Part shown: positions 22,875 through 36,500 of the stretch, one piece after another
Layout: the number at the start of each line of letters is the position of its first letter
Numbering within the stretch: position 1 is the stretch's first letter
NCBI GenBank assembly: GCA_963971425.1
Contig: OZ020520.1
Coordinates: 25,624,754 to 25,688,753, forward strand
From: Bryoerythrophyllum caledonicum
Taxonomy: Eukaryota; Streptophyta; Bryopsida; Pottiales; Pottiaceae
Direction: 5' to 3'
Length of the DNA stretch: 64,000 nt
Translations under genes and position numbers: made by a program
The notes under the pieces: model-generated
The model's input: only the letters and a program-made list of their open reading frames with translations
What the model was told of the DNA's origin: nothing
The model's database searches: none

Positions 22875-25483
22875 TTATGCAACACTTTGGATAGCTCGTT
22901 CAAAAGAGGCATCGCCGGCAGCAGCACGCTCCACAAGCACATGGTTCGGATGCGTTATTTTCAACTGACTGGTCACACAAGCAAACATTGATGAGAAACA
23001 TCCCCTTTCCCACATTAATAATCTCTTTTGTATATGCCGAGGACATATTAAATTTTCATTCTCGAGAGAGGTCAGCATACAGTAGTCAATAAGTACGAGG
23101 AGCTCGGGAGCTGTTAGCAGACCTCAGGTAACGCGCAGTTGGCTTGCTCAAGTGTAGACTGCAGACTATCAGATTAGCAAGTGTGTTCGCATCCTTTGAA
23201 TCCTACAGGCCGAAGCCAAAGCCACAGAGTGTTAGGTCCGGTTGCACCCTGAGAAGCTCTGGTAGTGTATAGATGAAAGAACTTCAAATTCCCATTCAAA
23301 GGAATCAGTGAACGGTTTTAACTGATGAGACTGAAACATTCTAGATTATCAGAAAAAAATTTAGTAGTGAAAATGGACTGCGTGCCTTGAGTAGTCCTGA
23401 CAATGAAGTGCAGAAAAAACACAAGATGTAAGCGTTTTGAAAGACTGCATGCATTGCTAGTGACTACGACATCCACTCCGTACCTTGTTCAAGGCCTCAA
23501 GAAGGGACGCCTCAGCCTCTTCAAAGTGACCCATGTGCATTTGACAGACAGCACTTCCATTCATCAGCATGACTGTCCGTGTGTACTTTTCACACAGTTC
23601 TTGGAATATGTAAAAGGCTTCCTGGACCTTGGCGCCACCCTACATGAAGAGGGAGGCATACTCCGATCAGTAAAGCACTAAGCTCTGAGACTGAAGCCGT
23701 ACGTAGCAAGGAACATTCCAAAAGGCAGAGATATAGACTCAAGAGTCTCACCAATGAGAGGTTCACCCATGCATTGGCCAGCTGAGTTAGAGTGTGATCC
23801 TCATCAATTTGCTGCATAATTTTCAGTTGCTTCTCTGCATAATCTGCTCGGTGCATCTTCAAGTAGATCTGAACATTCAGGGCACACCTGCCAAGGTGTA
23901 GCAAGGTCTATATTAAAACAAGACTTTAATTTTAGAAATCGGCACCCTTGCGACTCAAATTTAATCTGATGTTTAAGTCCATTAGGTAAGCACGAGTGTA
24001 CCCTTGTATATTTGAAAGATTTAAAAATTTTACAAGCTAAAAAAAACAAAGAAAGACGAGGACATGACAGGACGTCAATATAAAACAGACTATTCGGACA
24101 CTACGAAGCAAATATTGTAGTAAATCACAGGTCAATTACGTTACAGATTGACAGCAGCACATTTCGTCAAAGAAGCACAACACAACCCCTATAATCTACA
24201 CCAAAGACAGGTTCGCTTGGTCACTTACAAATCAAGGGTACCACTGACGTGTGTATACTTAAGCGCTTCGTTGTAGTTTTGTTCGTGTGTGTAAATCATG
24301 CCGGCGATAAGCAACAGTGTAGGGTTGCTTGAAACAGCAGCGTCGGATAACCATTCCGACAAGCCAGTCAAAGATTTCTCCTGGACAATGAAAATTTGTG
24401 TGAAGCCGATGGCTTACAGTAAGTCGGCTAACTATACGTAGCCCAACGAGGTAACATTGTATAGAACTGGGAATTACCAACTAAAACTACAACAACAAAA
24501 AATCTCGAAGCGAATGCGAAGAAAACGAAATGTAAATCAAACTAACCTTCTGAGCTCCTCCAGAAAGGTATAATGCAAGGAGTTTCACAGCTTGAAGCGC
24601 AGTTGGAGCAGAATCATTGATTTCATCAATAACCAGCTGCATTTTCAGAGAGTTTCGATTGTGTCAGCAGGTTATAGAGGTCGACAAGAGTTAAATTTCA
24701 TGGCGATCCCGAATGTAACATTTTCTGTGCAGAACCAACGCAGGGGGGAGACGAAGTAACCTTTCCACCAAATCTTAAGAAACGAGAGCTGTGCTGAGAG
24801 TAGGTCACAACTCAAGCGTAGGTCGAACTGGTGCTAAGAGCAAGAAAACCTACTTCTAGACGTTCAACAGATCCGCATGTAGTAACCTCAAAATGTGATG
24901 CTGCCGATCCTAGTGAATTAGCGACAAACGACCGCATCTGACCAAGAATTTAGTTGAGGATCGCATAGAACAAAACAAAAAACTTGTACACAAGGCCACA
25001 GAAGCACTCTGCACATTTAAAAATCGGAAGCAATTACGGCAATGTCGATCAAGAAGCAGAAACTTCTGCAAAAGATCTAGGTCGTAGTACTGAGAGAAGA
25101 TCTCCAACAAAAACGTAGGCCTCGAGACATGCCTTCTGATCCGCAATTTAAACAACAAATATCTCAAGACTCTTCCTCTCACAGAAACTCTCAAGCAAAC
25201 GAGGCCAAATCGCGCTGAACAGTAGGAGAACAAGGCCTACAAAATGGCACAACTCTGACCTCGCGAAAGAAACGCAGCTCCAAGAAAACTCGCAAGAAAC
25301 TTACGAAAGCAGCAAACTCACCTGGTACTGGCCGAGCGCAATGTAGGAGCGGTACACGAAGCTGTCCTTCTCCGTAGCGTCGGCGTCGCTCAAGTTGCGC
25401 ACGTTGCTCTCGTTGATGGCGGCCTGGAATGCGCCTAGGTAGAAGTTGTTCCGCAGCGGAAACAACACATCCGGCCCGCTCAT
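22875..25483 (-). CDS. Coatomer subunit epsilon (epsilon-COP)
   Basis: Seven exons on the minus strand (25483-25322, 24636-24547, 24380-24229, 23887-23752, 23640-23484, 23202-23123, 22967-22875) splice in frame to 870 bases, 289 residues, the usual plant length. The start is [20 protein letters not shown]. Family landmarks follow in order: [80 protein letters not shown], then [18 protein letters not shown] and [20 protein letters not shown]. It is a TPR-like helical repeat protein that pairs with alpha-COP in the COPI coat and acts in Golgi-to-ER and intra-Golgi vesicle traffic. The last exon is small, and reading through its intron gives a false stop. All introns seen are GT-AG. Confidence 0.93.
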
Positions 25484-28039
25484 CTTGGCCTACGCAGCAC
25501 CTCGCTCCCTAACTCCTCCCTCCCTCCGCTCCTGCGATGGCGATGGCGACGAAGAGCGCAAGCGGGCCTCCGATCTGCGAGTGTCCTCTCGTCTCTCTCG
25601 TCCCCGTCGCTCATCTAACACTTTTCTCTCCTCTTTAGGGCAATCATCAACACCCCTCTCATCAACCAGATCACCTAAACCCGTCACCGTCGCAGACACC
25701 ATCTACCGTATCAAGACATCTACCCGTCCAAGATCAACGGATCCCACTAAATGCTTGTTGTAACGTTTTCAGAATACGTAACGGTTGTACGATAAGTAAC
25801 GGCTTTGGGATGTAGGAAAGTGTGCGTCTTCTGCAAATAGGATTCCTACGGTCGGCGCGGTATCTTCATACTGAGAAAGATTTCTTGGTTACGTCATAGA
25901 TATCTAGTGTTTTTGGTAGATTTCGACGACTAGTAACCTATTTGAACGCCCTCTTGTGAATTAGTGAGCACGCGTTTAGGTTCCAGGTCTTTTACCAATT
26001 CATACACTAGTACGGTGATAGGGGGTTTTAATAGGAAATAGCGTGGGTTTTCTAATTAGAAGTTGTGGAACTGATTGCCGCGTTCTACTGTCCCCCCAAT
26101 TATATCCATTTCCTACGGTGTTCTGAAATGGGAGACTTGCCTGTTATGTGACCTTAAATGATTGTCCCACCCTTACTAATAACATACCAGTAATCCTTTA
26201 GTGACTAGGGGCTTTTCCCACAATTGCGTTGATTTTTTCTTTAGGTGGTTCTCATGGGAATAGAATGTTTCTTTTTAGTTTCTAACCTTACAAAATTCAA
26301 CTTAAGCCATGATCCTGACTTTGGGTAAAATTTGCACAACATCAAATGGTAAAGTTTTCCCGAAGAGGAAAGAAATGGAAAAGGCAGGGAAAATTAAAAA
26401 TACAGAAATAAAGGATTTTCATGCTCCCTTTTTCTGCACCAATGGAAAGTTTGGCAATCAATGCTCTTGGACCCTACCCAATGCAAGCTAGAGCTTCTCT
26501 ATAGTACCCTAAGTTCTCAAAGGGTTGGCTGATAGTTCCCCACATCTTTTCCAAGCCAAGTCCATATGGTCCTAGGTACTAACATGAGACCTCAAAGTTC
26601 GGGGTGACATGCAGGGTGAATCCTTTGACTTTTAGGAAAACTCTTGTTGATGGAATAGATGATAGTGTGTGAAGTCAATGTATGTTGGTCGTGAAAATTG
26701 TGGAATTTGGAGAAAGTAGTACTTTATCTTTCAATATAATCTTGCAAGACAAATCACTCTTAAAGTTGATGAGGTTAAAATGTGCACTATGTTAAAATTT
26801 GCATTGATGTACAACAAGTGAAGTAAACATTATGCATGATTTCTTCATCTATTGTGTCTACTTGATTGTTTACGAAGGTGTTCCAAAATTTATATGGATT
26901 GACAAAAAAGTATATTTATGTGATTAGAGAGATTAACATTCACAAAACATAGATATTCTTGTAGGAATGGATTTCAATCAAAATTTTAGACCAGAATCAA
27001 TTTATATGTAACATCATGAAATATGACATGATGTGTGACACTGTATATGTAAGTATTCATTGTATGTCAGTGTATTAGTTGTCTTTAGCAATGTATTCTA
27101 AGGTATTCCAAGAGTTCTATCAATCCAAATTATGGTCTAGTTTTTGGAAAGTATGTGCAAATTTGAACTTTAGAGCTCAAAAATTGAGTTGCTTATAAAT
27201 TTCATGCAAATTAAGATCTAACACATCCAAATATCAAAAAGTAGCTGCATGGTTACTAAACAATCAATATCTTCATAAGCCCAAGCATTTGGTCAATCAA
27301 AGTCTTTTTTAAATGTATAATGGACTCAACGATTGCGGCACTGCAGTGAATAGTAAGGAAGGGTAGGATGATCCAAAATTGACTAGTGACCCACTTCAAT
27401 ACTCTTGGTAGATTAATGAAGAAAATATAGCATGTCATTACATCACTTATAAAAAATATTGGTCAATAATATAACTCATGTTAAGATATGCTATATTTCT
27501 TCCCTAAAATCTGAAAAGGATATAGAAGTGAGTGATGTTGAGTCACTCATTGGTTTTGGGTTGTCATACCTTTTATGGTTTTTCAAGATATTGGAGAATC
27601 ATATTTAAATTGCTTTATTTTTTTTTCAAGGTTAAGAAATAGATCAAGTGTCTCCAAGTTGTTGTATCACCTTTGTATGTATACAAATGAGTAATATTTT
27701 GTTGGGTTTTGATTAACTTCTTCTTTAAAATTTGGGAAGATAGAACAATTAAAAATTTAATATATAATTTGAGTTGTTTAGTATTAGATCCAAAGTGTAT
27801 ACTTTACTTTTTTTTTATTATGTTTATAAAATTTTACCATGAATTGTTATTAGGTATTTGTGATAATTGTAGGATATGTTTGAAAGAGGAAACAAAGCAT
27901 ACAATTCCCCAACATAAAAAATATCCCTATCTCTAACTCATACCCAAAATTTCAAACCAATGGAAATAGGGACCATACCCATAAGATATGGAGTCCAAAC
28001 CATTTTTTTGTTGAAGGGAAGCTCCTAAAACCTAACTAC

Positions 28040-28310
28040 ATCCCCTACACTTGCATGACCTACAATGAATACTTACATTGCATGACCTACAATGAATACT
28101 TGCATTGCATCCCCTACAATGAATACTTACCTACAAGCCCTCAATTACCTACAAGATTTGTCATATAGTAGATAATGTGGTCCTACAAGCCTACTACATT
28201 ATGTGGTCCTACAAGCCTACTACATTATGTGGTCCTACAAGCCTACTAAATGTTGAGGGCTTGTAGGACCACATTATGTACTATATGACAAATCTTGTGA
28301 TTATAATTTG
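28040..28310. repeat. Tandem repeats inside an inverted repeat
   Basis: First come three copies of a CCTACAATGAATACTTRCAT unit (28,068-28,130), then three copies of a 28-base unit with TGTGGTCCTACAAGCCTACT (28,178-28,250). The flanks CAAGATTTGTCATATAGTA (about 28,150) and TACTATATGACAAATCTTG (about 28,278) are exact inverses, as are CAAGCCCTCAA and TTGAGGGCTTG. It is a hairpin-forming element, probably a MITE relic. Confidence 0.85.
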
Positions 28311-28454
28311 CATACAAACAAGGAGTCTCCAACCCTTCACATAATGATTTTCTTTATTGATCTAATGATTTTCTTTATCGATCTAATGATTTAATAGATT
28401 CTAAGTAGAATCTTGATCAAGTGCACAAAAGTTTAGTTGTATAATTTTAAAGAT

Positions 28455-28690
28455 CAAAATAGTTTAACCCCTAAAGTTCCTTGATAATTTCCCTCAAAAA
28501 CTATAAGTGGTACTAACTTTCAAACCACAAATCCAAAAAATAAAATAAAAATATGTCCACAAAGCTCTTATCAAAGGCAATCTAGAATAAAAATTTCAGA
28601 GAAAATTGATTTTTATTCGAATTTAGGAACCTGCCCAAAAATCAAGGAATCCCTCTGAAGGAGACTCTGGTCCTTTAGGGGTTAAGCAAT
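28455..28690. mobile_element. Relic of the TAGGAACCTGCCCAAA MITE family
   Basis: TTAGGAACCTGCCCAAAAATC at 28,623 is followed by CTTTAGGGGTTAAG at 28,670, the order seen in the intact MITE at 14,823. The segment at 28,460 (TTTAACCCCTAAAG) is its inverse. Ends are decayed. Confidence 0.55.
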
Positions 28691-29421
28691 TTTGAGAGTG
28701 ATGGAGTAATCTATTTGATATATTATCAATTTTAGTTTTCTAAAATATACTTGATGTTGAATGTTTAGATTAATTTTGAGTATAAATTGAATAGCTAAAA
28801 ATTAAGACAGATAGGGATACTATTCCAATAGATGGTGAGTTTATGAATGATTTTATTACATAGTTTATTCAATTCAGATTTATTGAAATGGATCACCATT
28901 GACACTCTTTTAAATTTGTAAAATAATGTCAATTCATCTAATGGAAGACTCTATATAAGACATTCAATTAATTCAATACATTCAATACATTCAAATTCAT
29001 GTATTGAATGTGTTGAATTAATTTGTATTATGGACATATTTGGGAAAGTCTTAAGAACCTTCCAGAAAACTTGTTAAATTCCTTGGGCGATGCATAAGTC
29101 AAGTAAAGATAGGCTATATTTCTTCCCTACAATCTACGAAGGGTGCAGAAGGGAGCGGTCGCTTTTGGGTGCAAAGGGCGACCTGTTCGTCCAGGTATGA
29201 GACGAGACATGGTTTTCGTGAACGCGGGTGTCAACTGCGGCGGTTCTCGCCAATCGGTTGTCGTCTCCGACTTCACTTGTTTTTGAAAGATGTTTTTTGA
29301 GCTTCTGCAGAGTGTTTGCTTCAAAGGCGTACCGCGAGTAATTCTCCGCATAGATTGGAGTTCTTTGTGCCGTTTCGGTGGCTTGCTTCAGCTTCGATCG
29401 CGTTTGGCAGGGAGAGCGGAG

Positions 29422-32400
29422 ATGGCTGGTGGAACTTCCGGTTCCGCAGACTTACTGCCTCACATACAGTGTAAGTTTTTTCGTATTCTTTCTTCATTGC
29501 ATCTTTCTTGCGCCGTGTTCGTGCTTTCGTCCCTCTAGAGCGATTGTGGACAGAAATGAGTTCTAGAGTGGAAACCAGTTGTGATTTCGTACAAGTAATG
29601 ATCGGCAGAGCATCTCGTTGGATGAGGTAGAGGCGTAAAGATACGTGCACAGCCTGTATCTTATTTAGAAAACCTAATGGCTAGACAGTGGAGTTCTGTG
29701 CGAATATTGACTAGTTTAGAGGTGGTCTAAAACGTCGCTCCAGATGCGGCTTTTCGCAGCTCTTCTTGGTCGAGAGAGTGACGCAGCGAAGTTATCTGTA
29801 GCATGCGTACTTAGCTGCAATTGATTGCCTAACAATCTGGCAGCATCCTTGTAATTCCGCAGTATTCCTGCGACAAGCGCTTCACGAATTGTCCATTGGT
29901 GCTCAAATAACAGTGAGCATTCCAGTTTACAAGGCCCGCGAATATCCGCTGGAGACGAACAAGAACTGGTGAGTGAAAGAAATAGAATCTGGTATGAACA
30001 GGTCGCTTTTAGAAGTCGACAGTGCAAGTATCTTGTGGAGGCTGTTCTGGCCAATGTTTCTTACGGTGATGAAGTTCAAAGGCTATCTTCTGATATCTTG
30101 AAACTACTGACGACCTTATAATTCGTTGCAAAGCTTGACAATATTTGAGGAAACTACAAGACATGAGGAGATTTCATGCAAGTCTGAAGGAGGCTCTCTG
30201 AGACTTGGTAGGTCCAGCACATCATTCTGTCCTAATGCTTTGTTTGTGGACATACGGTGCTTCTGAGATAGAGACCCGCAGGTGGCAGGGTAAACACTTC
30301 ATACACGTTTGATTCTTGTTAATTTTGCAGTTGCAATGTTAAGAGTTTTGCAAATTGCTGAAGGATTATTGCAACAAAATAGACGCGCTACTAAGAGAGA
30401 TATTTACTACACAGATCCTGCTCTTCTCAAAGGTCAGAAGGCTATTTGCTTGCACCATGCTCTTACTAACTTCTTCAAGTCGACATTATCATATTTTTTA
30501 ATTTCGTAATATGAACATCATAGGTCTGAGCATTAGAAATTCTAAGTTAATGTAATAATCATTTGAAAACGTGCGAAGTCCACTTGGTAACATATTCTTG
30601 ATAACTTTTCAGGCAGAATCGACCAGTCAATCAATGACATCTGCTCACTCTTTCACTGCAGCCGTTCTTCGCTCAACTTGGCAAGTAACTGACTTCGTTT
30701 ATTGTTTACCATTTTTTTGTTTAAACCATCTTTATTTTCTGCTCTGTTCGCGTCTGAAACTGCTTAATTTTACGAACATGCTATCGCTGTTGGAAGAGAT
30801 TGCAACTCATTGTTTCTGCGTTGCCACTCTAACACATGATTCTTTGCTTTAAATCTTGAGAGCTAATTAATGATGTTTTACTGATTGCTCGAGCAGGTTG
30901 CTTGCAGCAAAGGGTGAGTATCAGTCACATATGCTGACAGTAATTACGAAGGCTATTTCAGCTGTTTATTAACTAATTGCATACTGTACCTAAACCAACT
31001 TGTTTTTTCATTCGTTTTATAAATTCTGGCTTAGGAAGTAGTCAAATTCTCAGCTGATTACACAAGAAATTTGTGCTGCAATTGTGTAAGCAGCTTGGTA
31101 AGTGGTCAGCTGTGCTATTTCGAGGAAGGAAGATCAGTCAACTGTTCCAAAAGAAGTAGCACCAGTAATGTAAGTGCACGAAAACACCAGCTAACTTCCG
31201 TGCAAACCCAAGGACTATGTGGTGCTTCGACACAGACTAGAAACATACTCCATGATGCAACATCGATATTTTACCGTTCGAATTTCCGTTCAATGAAGTT
31301 TGAAAACTAAGCTTTAACAGGAAACAACGTTGTGACAGGGTTTGCCTGTTCCTGTGCAAATGAATGAAGTAAGCAGTATCCTTTAAATTGATAAGCATTG
31401 ATGTCGTATCCGCCGACTACTCGGCTTCACGATTATTTCTCCAAATAGATTTCAGGCTCCATTTGGTTCTCCATGGAGGTCGTGGGTAACGACCATGCTT
31501 GCTGTGCTACATTTCTTACAAACCTTCACTTCAAGAATTTCAGATATCAGCAGTGACGCGGAGTACATCCTTGTGGTGGAGAAAGAAACAGGTTAGTGTT
31601 TTTCTGTGTCATTGTCCAAAACTATGGTTCCAAAATACATTGTCTCCATATGCAAGGGCCGGTTATACCTACATCTGAAGTCATACAGATAGTTCGCATG
31701 CATGCCTTATGGGCTATAGCATGGGAAAAACTCTTATAACTACTCTTTTGTGGTTACCACATATATTCTTTTAAATTGATCCTGGTTCGAAGCAATGATG
31801 TCTTCTGTGTTTGCAGTTTTTCATAGATTATCAAACGACAAATTCTGCGCCAAGAACCGCTGCATCCTCTTAACAGTAAGTTTTCCCTGAAAATGTGTAC
31901 GTAAGGATGCCCGACAGACTCTGTAGAGCTTCCTCCAACTGATTGTGAGCTTGTTTTCAGGGGAAAGGATACCCAGACGTGGCTACAAGAAGGTACAGAG
32001 AAATCTTTGTTTCCCTCTCTATGCCCTCCATACCGGTACCTATTTTTTGCATGTGCTCATCTAGCTTCAAGCAACTTTTGTTTATGTTTTGAGTATATTC
32101 TAATCAGATCATACTCACTGGAGCAGTTTTCTGCGGCGTCTAGTGGATGAACTTCACCTGCCGGTGTATGGACTAATGGATGGAGACCCGTACGGGTTGG
32201 ACATTCTCTCAGTTTACCGTTTTGGCTCCTTGGTAAAGGACACTATTCTTGATCTCATCGTTGAATGTAAGATGCAGGAAAGTCCTTGCTTTGACTGTGA
32301 ATCCATCCGGAGATATAAAGCACATATTAAAAGAATCTTACGGTTGTGAGTGCTTCTTTAAGCTCTAATCACATGGCATAGCGCACATTGCAGACAATGG

Positions 32401-33108
32401 CATATGATGCTGAAGTTTTGGCTGTGCCAACAATTCGGTGGTTGGGAATTTTCTTTTCTGATCTTAGCACTTACGGCCTTCCAGAGAGCTGTTTAATACA
32501 GTTGTCCAAGCTAGGTAAGCATTTAACATCCACTGGCTCGCATCGCGCTTGAGATATTATTACCTACAGATAACTAGAACTAGGCTGTAAGAATCGGCTT
32601 CATCAGAAAATGATGCTGCCTTGTGATTTAATGCTTGGGATCCGTGGCATGATGTTGTTCATGACGGTTTTCTGTATAAATCCTAAGTTGTGCCTGGAAT
32701 TTTCAGATATCAAGAAGGCTGACGCGCTTCTAAGTAGGAGCTACTTGCAACACCTTGCTCCTATTTGGTGGTAATATCTCAATCTGCTTAAACTGTATGT
32801 TGACTGTGACGTGCTCCAACTACCGATGAAGTTACTGCCGCGGACTCCAACTTGTGGATGTTTGATTCAGACTTATCTTTAATCTACGAACATGTGGTAA
32901 ATTTGACTTGTCCCTCGATTGTTAACGGAGTGTCAAACATATCATCCAGCTGATTAATACGCTTACTGCAATTTTGTACAGGGCAGAGCTTGCAGAATTT
33001 CGAGATCAGGGAGTGAAGTTGGAGATAGAGGCAGTGTCTGCAGCGTCCTTCTCATTACTTGCAGATCAGTACATCCCCTCTAAAATTCAAGGACAGTACT
33101 ACATTTGA
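29422..33108 (+). CDS. SPO11-1: SPO11-1, meiotic topoisomerase VI subunit A-like transesterase
   Basis: SPO11 makes meiotic double-strand breaks by a tyrosine attack on DNA. Twelve downstream exons join in frame: 30331-30432, 30613-30680, 30897-30913, 31094-31169, 31339-31375, 31544-31591, 31817-31875, 31961-31992, 32127-32232, 32394-32514, 32707-32770 and 32982-33108. The winged-helix domain carries [10 protein letters not shown] with the catalytic tyrosine, then [20 protein letters not shown]. The Toprim part has [11 protein letters not shown] (metal-binding Glu), [10 protein letters not shown] and [11 protein letters not shown] (DGD). The end is [22 protein letters not shown] and RWLG favour the SPO11-1 paralogue over SPO11-2. 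The probable first exon is 29422-29470 ([16 protein letters not shown]). One or two exons between it and 30,331 (around [13 protein letters not shown] at 30,030) are not resolved. One intron appears to be GC-AG, and one exon is only 17 nt. Confidence 0.88.
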
Positions 33109-33599
33109 AGCACAATGATCATCAAATAATCCAGAAATCACAGTGATTAGAAGAAAGAGAGGTGTAGTATCTGCAGATAATAATGGCCATCCAACGAATC
33201 CTAAACCCTTTAACTACCCCTGAATGAAGGTCACCGTGCTGGAAAGTACAGATGTGAAAAGAAAACCACTTCGCAAATTGCCGCTCAGTTAATGATCTGT
33301 TACACAAATGTTCAGTACAATTGCCTCTAGAACACAATTCTTCCTTAAAAACTTTGGCGTCAGGTTTGGCAGGAATTGAGAATATGAAAATACCGCAGCC
33401 TGCTCTCCAATGAAACCTAATTTGAGTGACTCTACAGAAGATGCCCCAAAAGGGACACAATCTAAATTGGCTGATACAGGTTATACAACAAGAGCGGCAC
33501 AAGACGTGGAACTCAAGAGCATCTCACGTGAAGAGCAGCAGCCACGTACCAACCACGTCAAGACTCCACGGTTCTGCTTCAAACTTCCTGAAGTCCACT

Positions 33600-36500
33600 T
33601 CAGACTAAACCAGGTTCTGCCCCAAACGACGGCTTCTGCATCTTAATAGGAGTTCGATGCAGTCGAATTGGGGTGGTAGACATGCCCATATGCTGACGGG
33701 TGTAAAACTCGGAAAAGTCGAGACGGAAAGACAGGAACTTCAGATCGACATGCTGTTGCACTGGCAACTGCGCAATGAACCCTTCTAGCAGAGACGAGTA
33801 TTCCACGGCAACCCCGTCCATCTCTTCACCAAGACTTCCTAGGAAGTCCCCCGACAACTGTGCGGTGGACAATTTTCTTTGCCCAGGGCGGGACTTGGAC
33901 AGTGTATCACTCTTCCCTTTCGACCTCAGTGACGAATCCCCCCTGTCAGACATGATAATCACCTGTGAGTACACACTGACGCTAAATTGACATTATTTAA
34001 CAATGAAAGTACTTTCCTTCAACAGGCTGAGAAGTTGAGTATTTCAACTACAAACTCATGAGGACTGTACCTTGTCTGAACTTCACGGGCATTCTCGTAG
34101 AGCCTGTCCGCTAGTCCCCTGAATCGGAGAATGAGGTCGAAGAGGCTGAAGAGTGTCTTGCACAGCAGCTGAGAGCGCTCGCCTAGAAGGGCCTTCTCCA
34201 AGATAGAGCCCAGATACTTGTCATGGGCGGCGATCAGCTCATCAAGATCATGTGCCTCCTCCATCTCTTCAAGGAAGTTGGACCATGAGTACTCGAGAAC
34301 CTCGAACATGATATAGTACTGAAGATTGGTCACAAAATGATTCATTTCATTTCGTAAGGTCTGACACCTCTTCAGGACTGCGGTTAGCTGAGATTGGCCC
34401 CCTTCCTTGTTGGACCATAACCGGGCAATCATGCAATTCGGCTTCATGGTCTGCCAGGTCGCACAAAGTGCGTGCTCCACACGCTTTAGTCTCCACAGAA
34501 AGTTGAAGACTTTCAGATACTTGCCCATCACCTCTTCCGTGAAGAGTGTGGTGAGAGGCTCCCGAGCAGCGTACTCGAGAGAAAACACATCCCATCCTCT
34601 GTCCCCGTCGTTATGCGGCATCATGCGCACCCTGAGGCGATCCAGAACATCCCCATCGTCGTACTGGGCGTTCGATGCTCGGACAGCGCTCTCTAAAGTC
34701 CCAGACAGCTTGAAAGAACTTAGGGTGTTGGCTGGTTGAGCGAGCTCTGGTCCAACAAGATCCATCAAACACTGTATAAAGTCACCTTGCCCCAGAAGAA
34801 GATACCTCTTGATGGCTAGACAGTGTTCCGGGAACCGATACCTGTTGCAACCACGCCACAAGATTTTAATCATACGATGTTGAAGCAATAAAACGGGATG
34901 AAAACGAACCAGCTGTTCGACATGCATATACAAGAGATACGCAGCAACAAACCCGAAAGCTAAATCTGGATAGGAATACTCGAGTTATCTGGTAAGTCAC
35001 TCAGAATTTGAATAATGTGTCCCCTCTTCTTACTACTGTTTCTTCACTGAATAATATTAGATATAGATGAGTTTGGTGATTAGAATCCTTACGTAGCGTG
35101 GGAAGAAAACCTTTGAGGAATACCTTTTGTACATAATTTGGATGAGATGTTTGTCGATCCGGCCCGCTGCTTCCGCGACAAGAGCCTCCAGGACCTCGAT
35201 TTCACCGTACCCAAGGATTCCGCCGCTCGCAGAGGCTCCGGCAGCAGCGACTGCTTCAGAAGCGGCTTGCGCCCATCCCTGATCTGAACAACAGACTCGG
35301 AGAAAGTTGATCGACTTTCCTGTTCTTAAAATCCGTTGCGCGAGGGGCTCAGGGATGAAAGACGGAAGCATGGCTGTCTGAAGTTGGTACCCCTCCCGCC
35401 AAAGCGCTTCGGCCTTCACTGCCTGGGCCGAGACAAAGAACTCTCCATAGTAGTCGTCTATCTCTCCTTCCAGCACCCACCTGCGACATACATGAAGCAG
35501 GGATCAGCATATTTTGAAACCACCACATCCTGTACTTCCCGGGGTGCGGGAAATACCTTCCTTAGGGGTGTCAGAGGGCATGATACAACGTCCTATAGTG
35601 GAGTATAACTCTAGTCATGCAGAACAGTTACGGAGGGGATTGGCAAGCCGAGTTCTTTTGAACACCCCCTATTATACCTCAGATGAAAACTTCGAAGGGG
35701 TCCCTACAACAAAGGAAGTTTCTAAGACTTCTTTATGGAGGCTTCGTATCTATCGCTAGCTTGGACACTTAGGGGTAATGCAACAGAAGACAACGACTGC
35801 ATTAGGGTACCAATCCAAGAAATCTCAGAACTACTTCCTCAGCATGTTACTTACAGCAGCAATATTCAGGATGAGGGGAGTACCGACCTTCGAACCATTT
35901 CGAACAGCGGTGAGCAGACTTGGCGCAGGAGACGTCTCAAGAAGGCACGAACCAAAGGGTCCCCATGTTGGGCGTGCATGTGAATGGCCCCGGCCATGGC
36001 TCCACCTCTCAAGGTCTTGCAGTCATCCACCAACACAGCCATGAGCCGCATCCTGACGAGCGGCTCGCCGAGCCACACTACCAACCTTCGCAGTGACAAG
36101 TAGTTCCCAATGGCGTTTCCGGAGTCGGCTCCCACCATAAGAGGGATGGAGTGATGGGCCTGGCCCTCGAGGACGGCCATCAAGCGGTAGTAGTCCGCCA
36201 GCTCTTCCTGAAGAGCAGCACAGAACGCTTGGCCCACTGTGCCTATGGCCTCCAGTGGCCCATCCTCGAGGCTCTCCGAGATGTGGTTCTTAACTCGTAG
36301 GTACAGCCATCCGACCTCGCAGAGCCGGCGAACGAGCGTTCTTGTGGACTTGGGCACCTTGATGGACTCGTCGATCATGTACCCGTCCGCGTCTTTGTCG
36401 AACTTCACGTAACGCCCGTCGATGCCCTGGCACGCGTACAGGACGTCCCGGACAATGGCCATCTCAGAAATGTCCGACTCTGACTGCACAATCTCGAGAT

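Larger units (their letters stand above)
25484..29421. other. Gene-poor region between COPE and SPO11-1
   Basis: 25,484-25,800 is the pyrimidine- and GC-rich 5' flank of COPE. 26-29 kb is AT-rich with no supported gene. A block at 27,485-27,530 (GATATGCTATATTTCTTCCC) is partly repeated at 29,108-29,150, just upstream of SPO11-1. Repeats at 28.0-28.7 kb are listed separately. Confidence 0.6.

Noticed and set aside
30309..30509. Treating this single ORF as a separate small gene
   Set aside because: Only its middle part is an exon of SPO11-1. It runs into an intron after DPALLKG.
32143..32349. 68-codon ORF with the SPO11 Toprim motif ending in ARIKRILRL-type sequence
   Set aside because: The part after RFGSL is intron. 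The next exon resumes with TMAYDAE, as the family requires.
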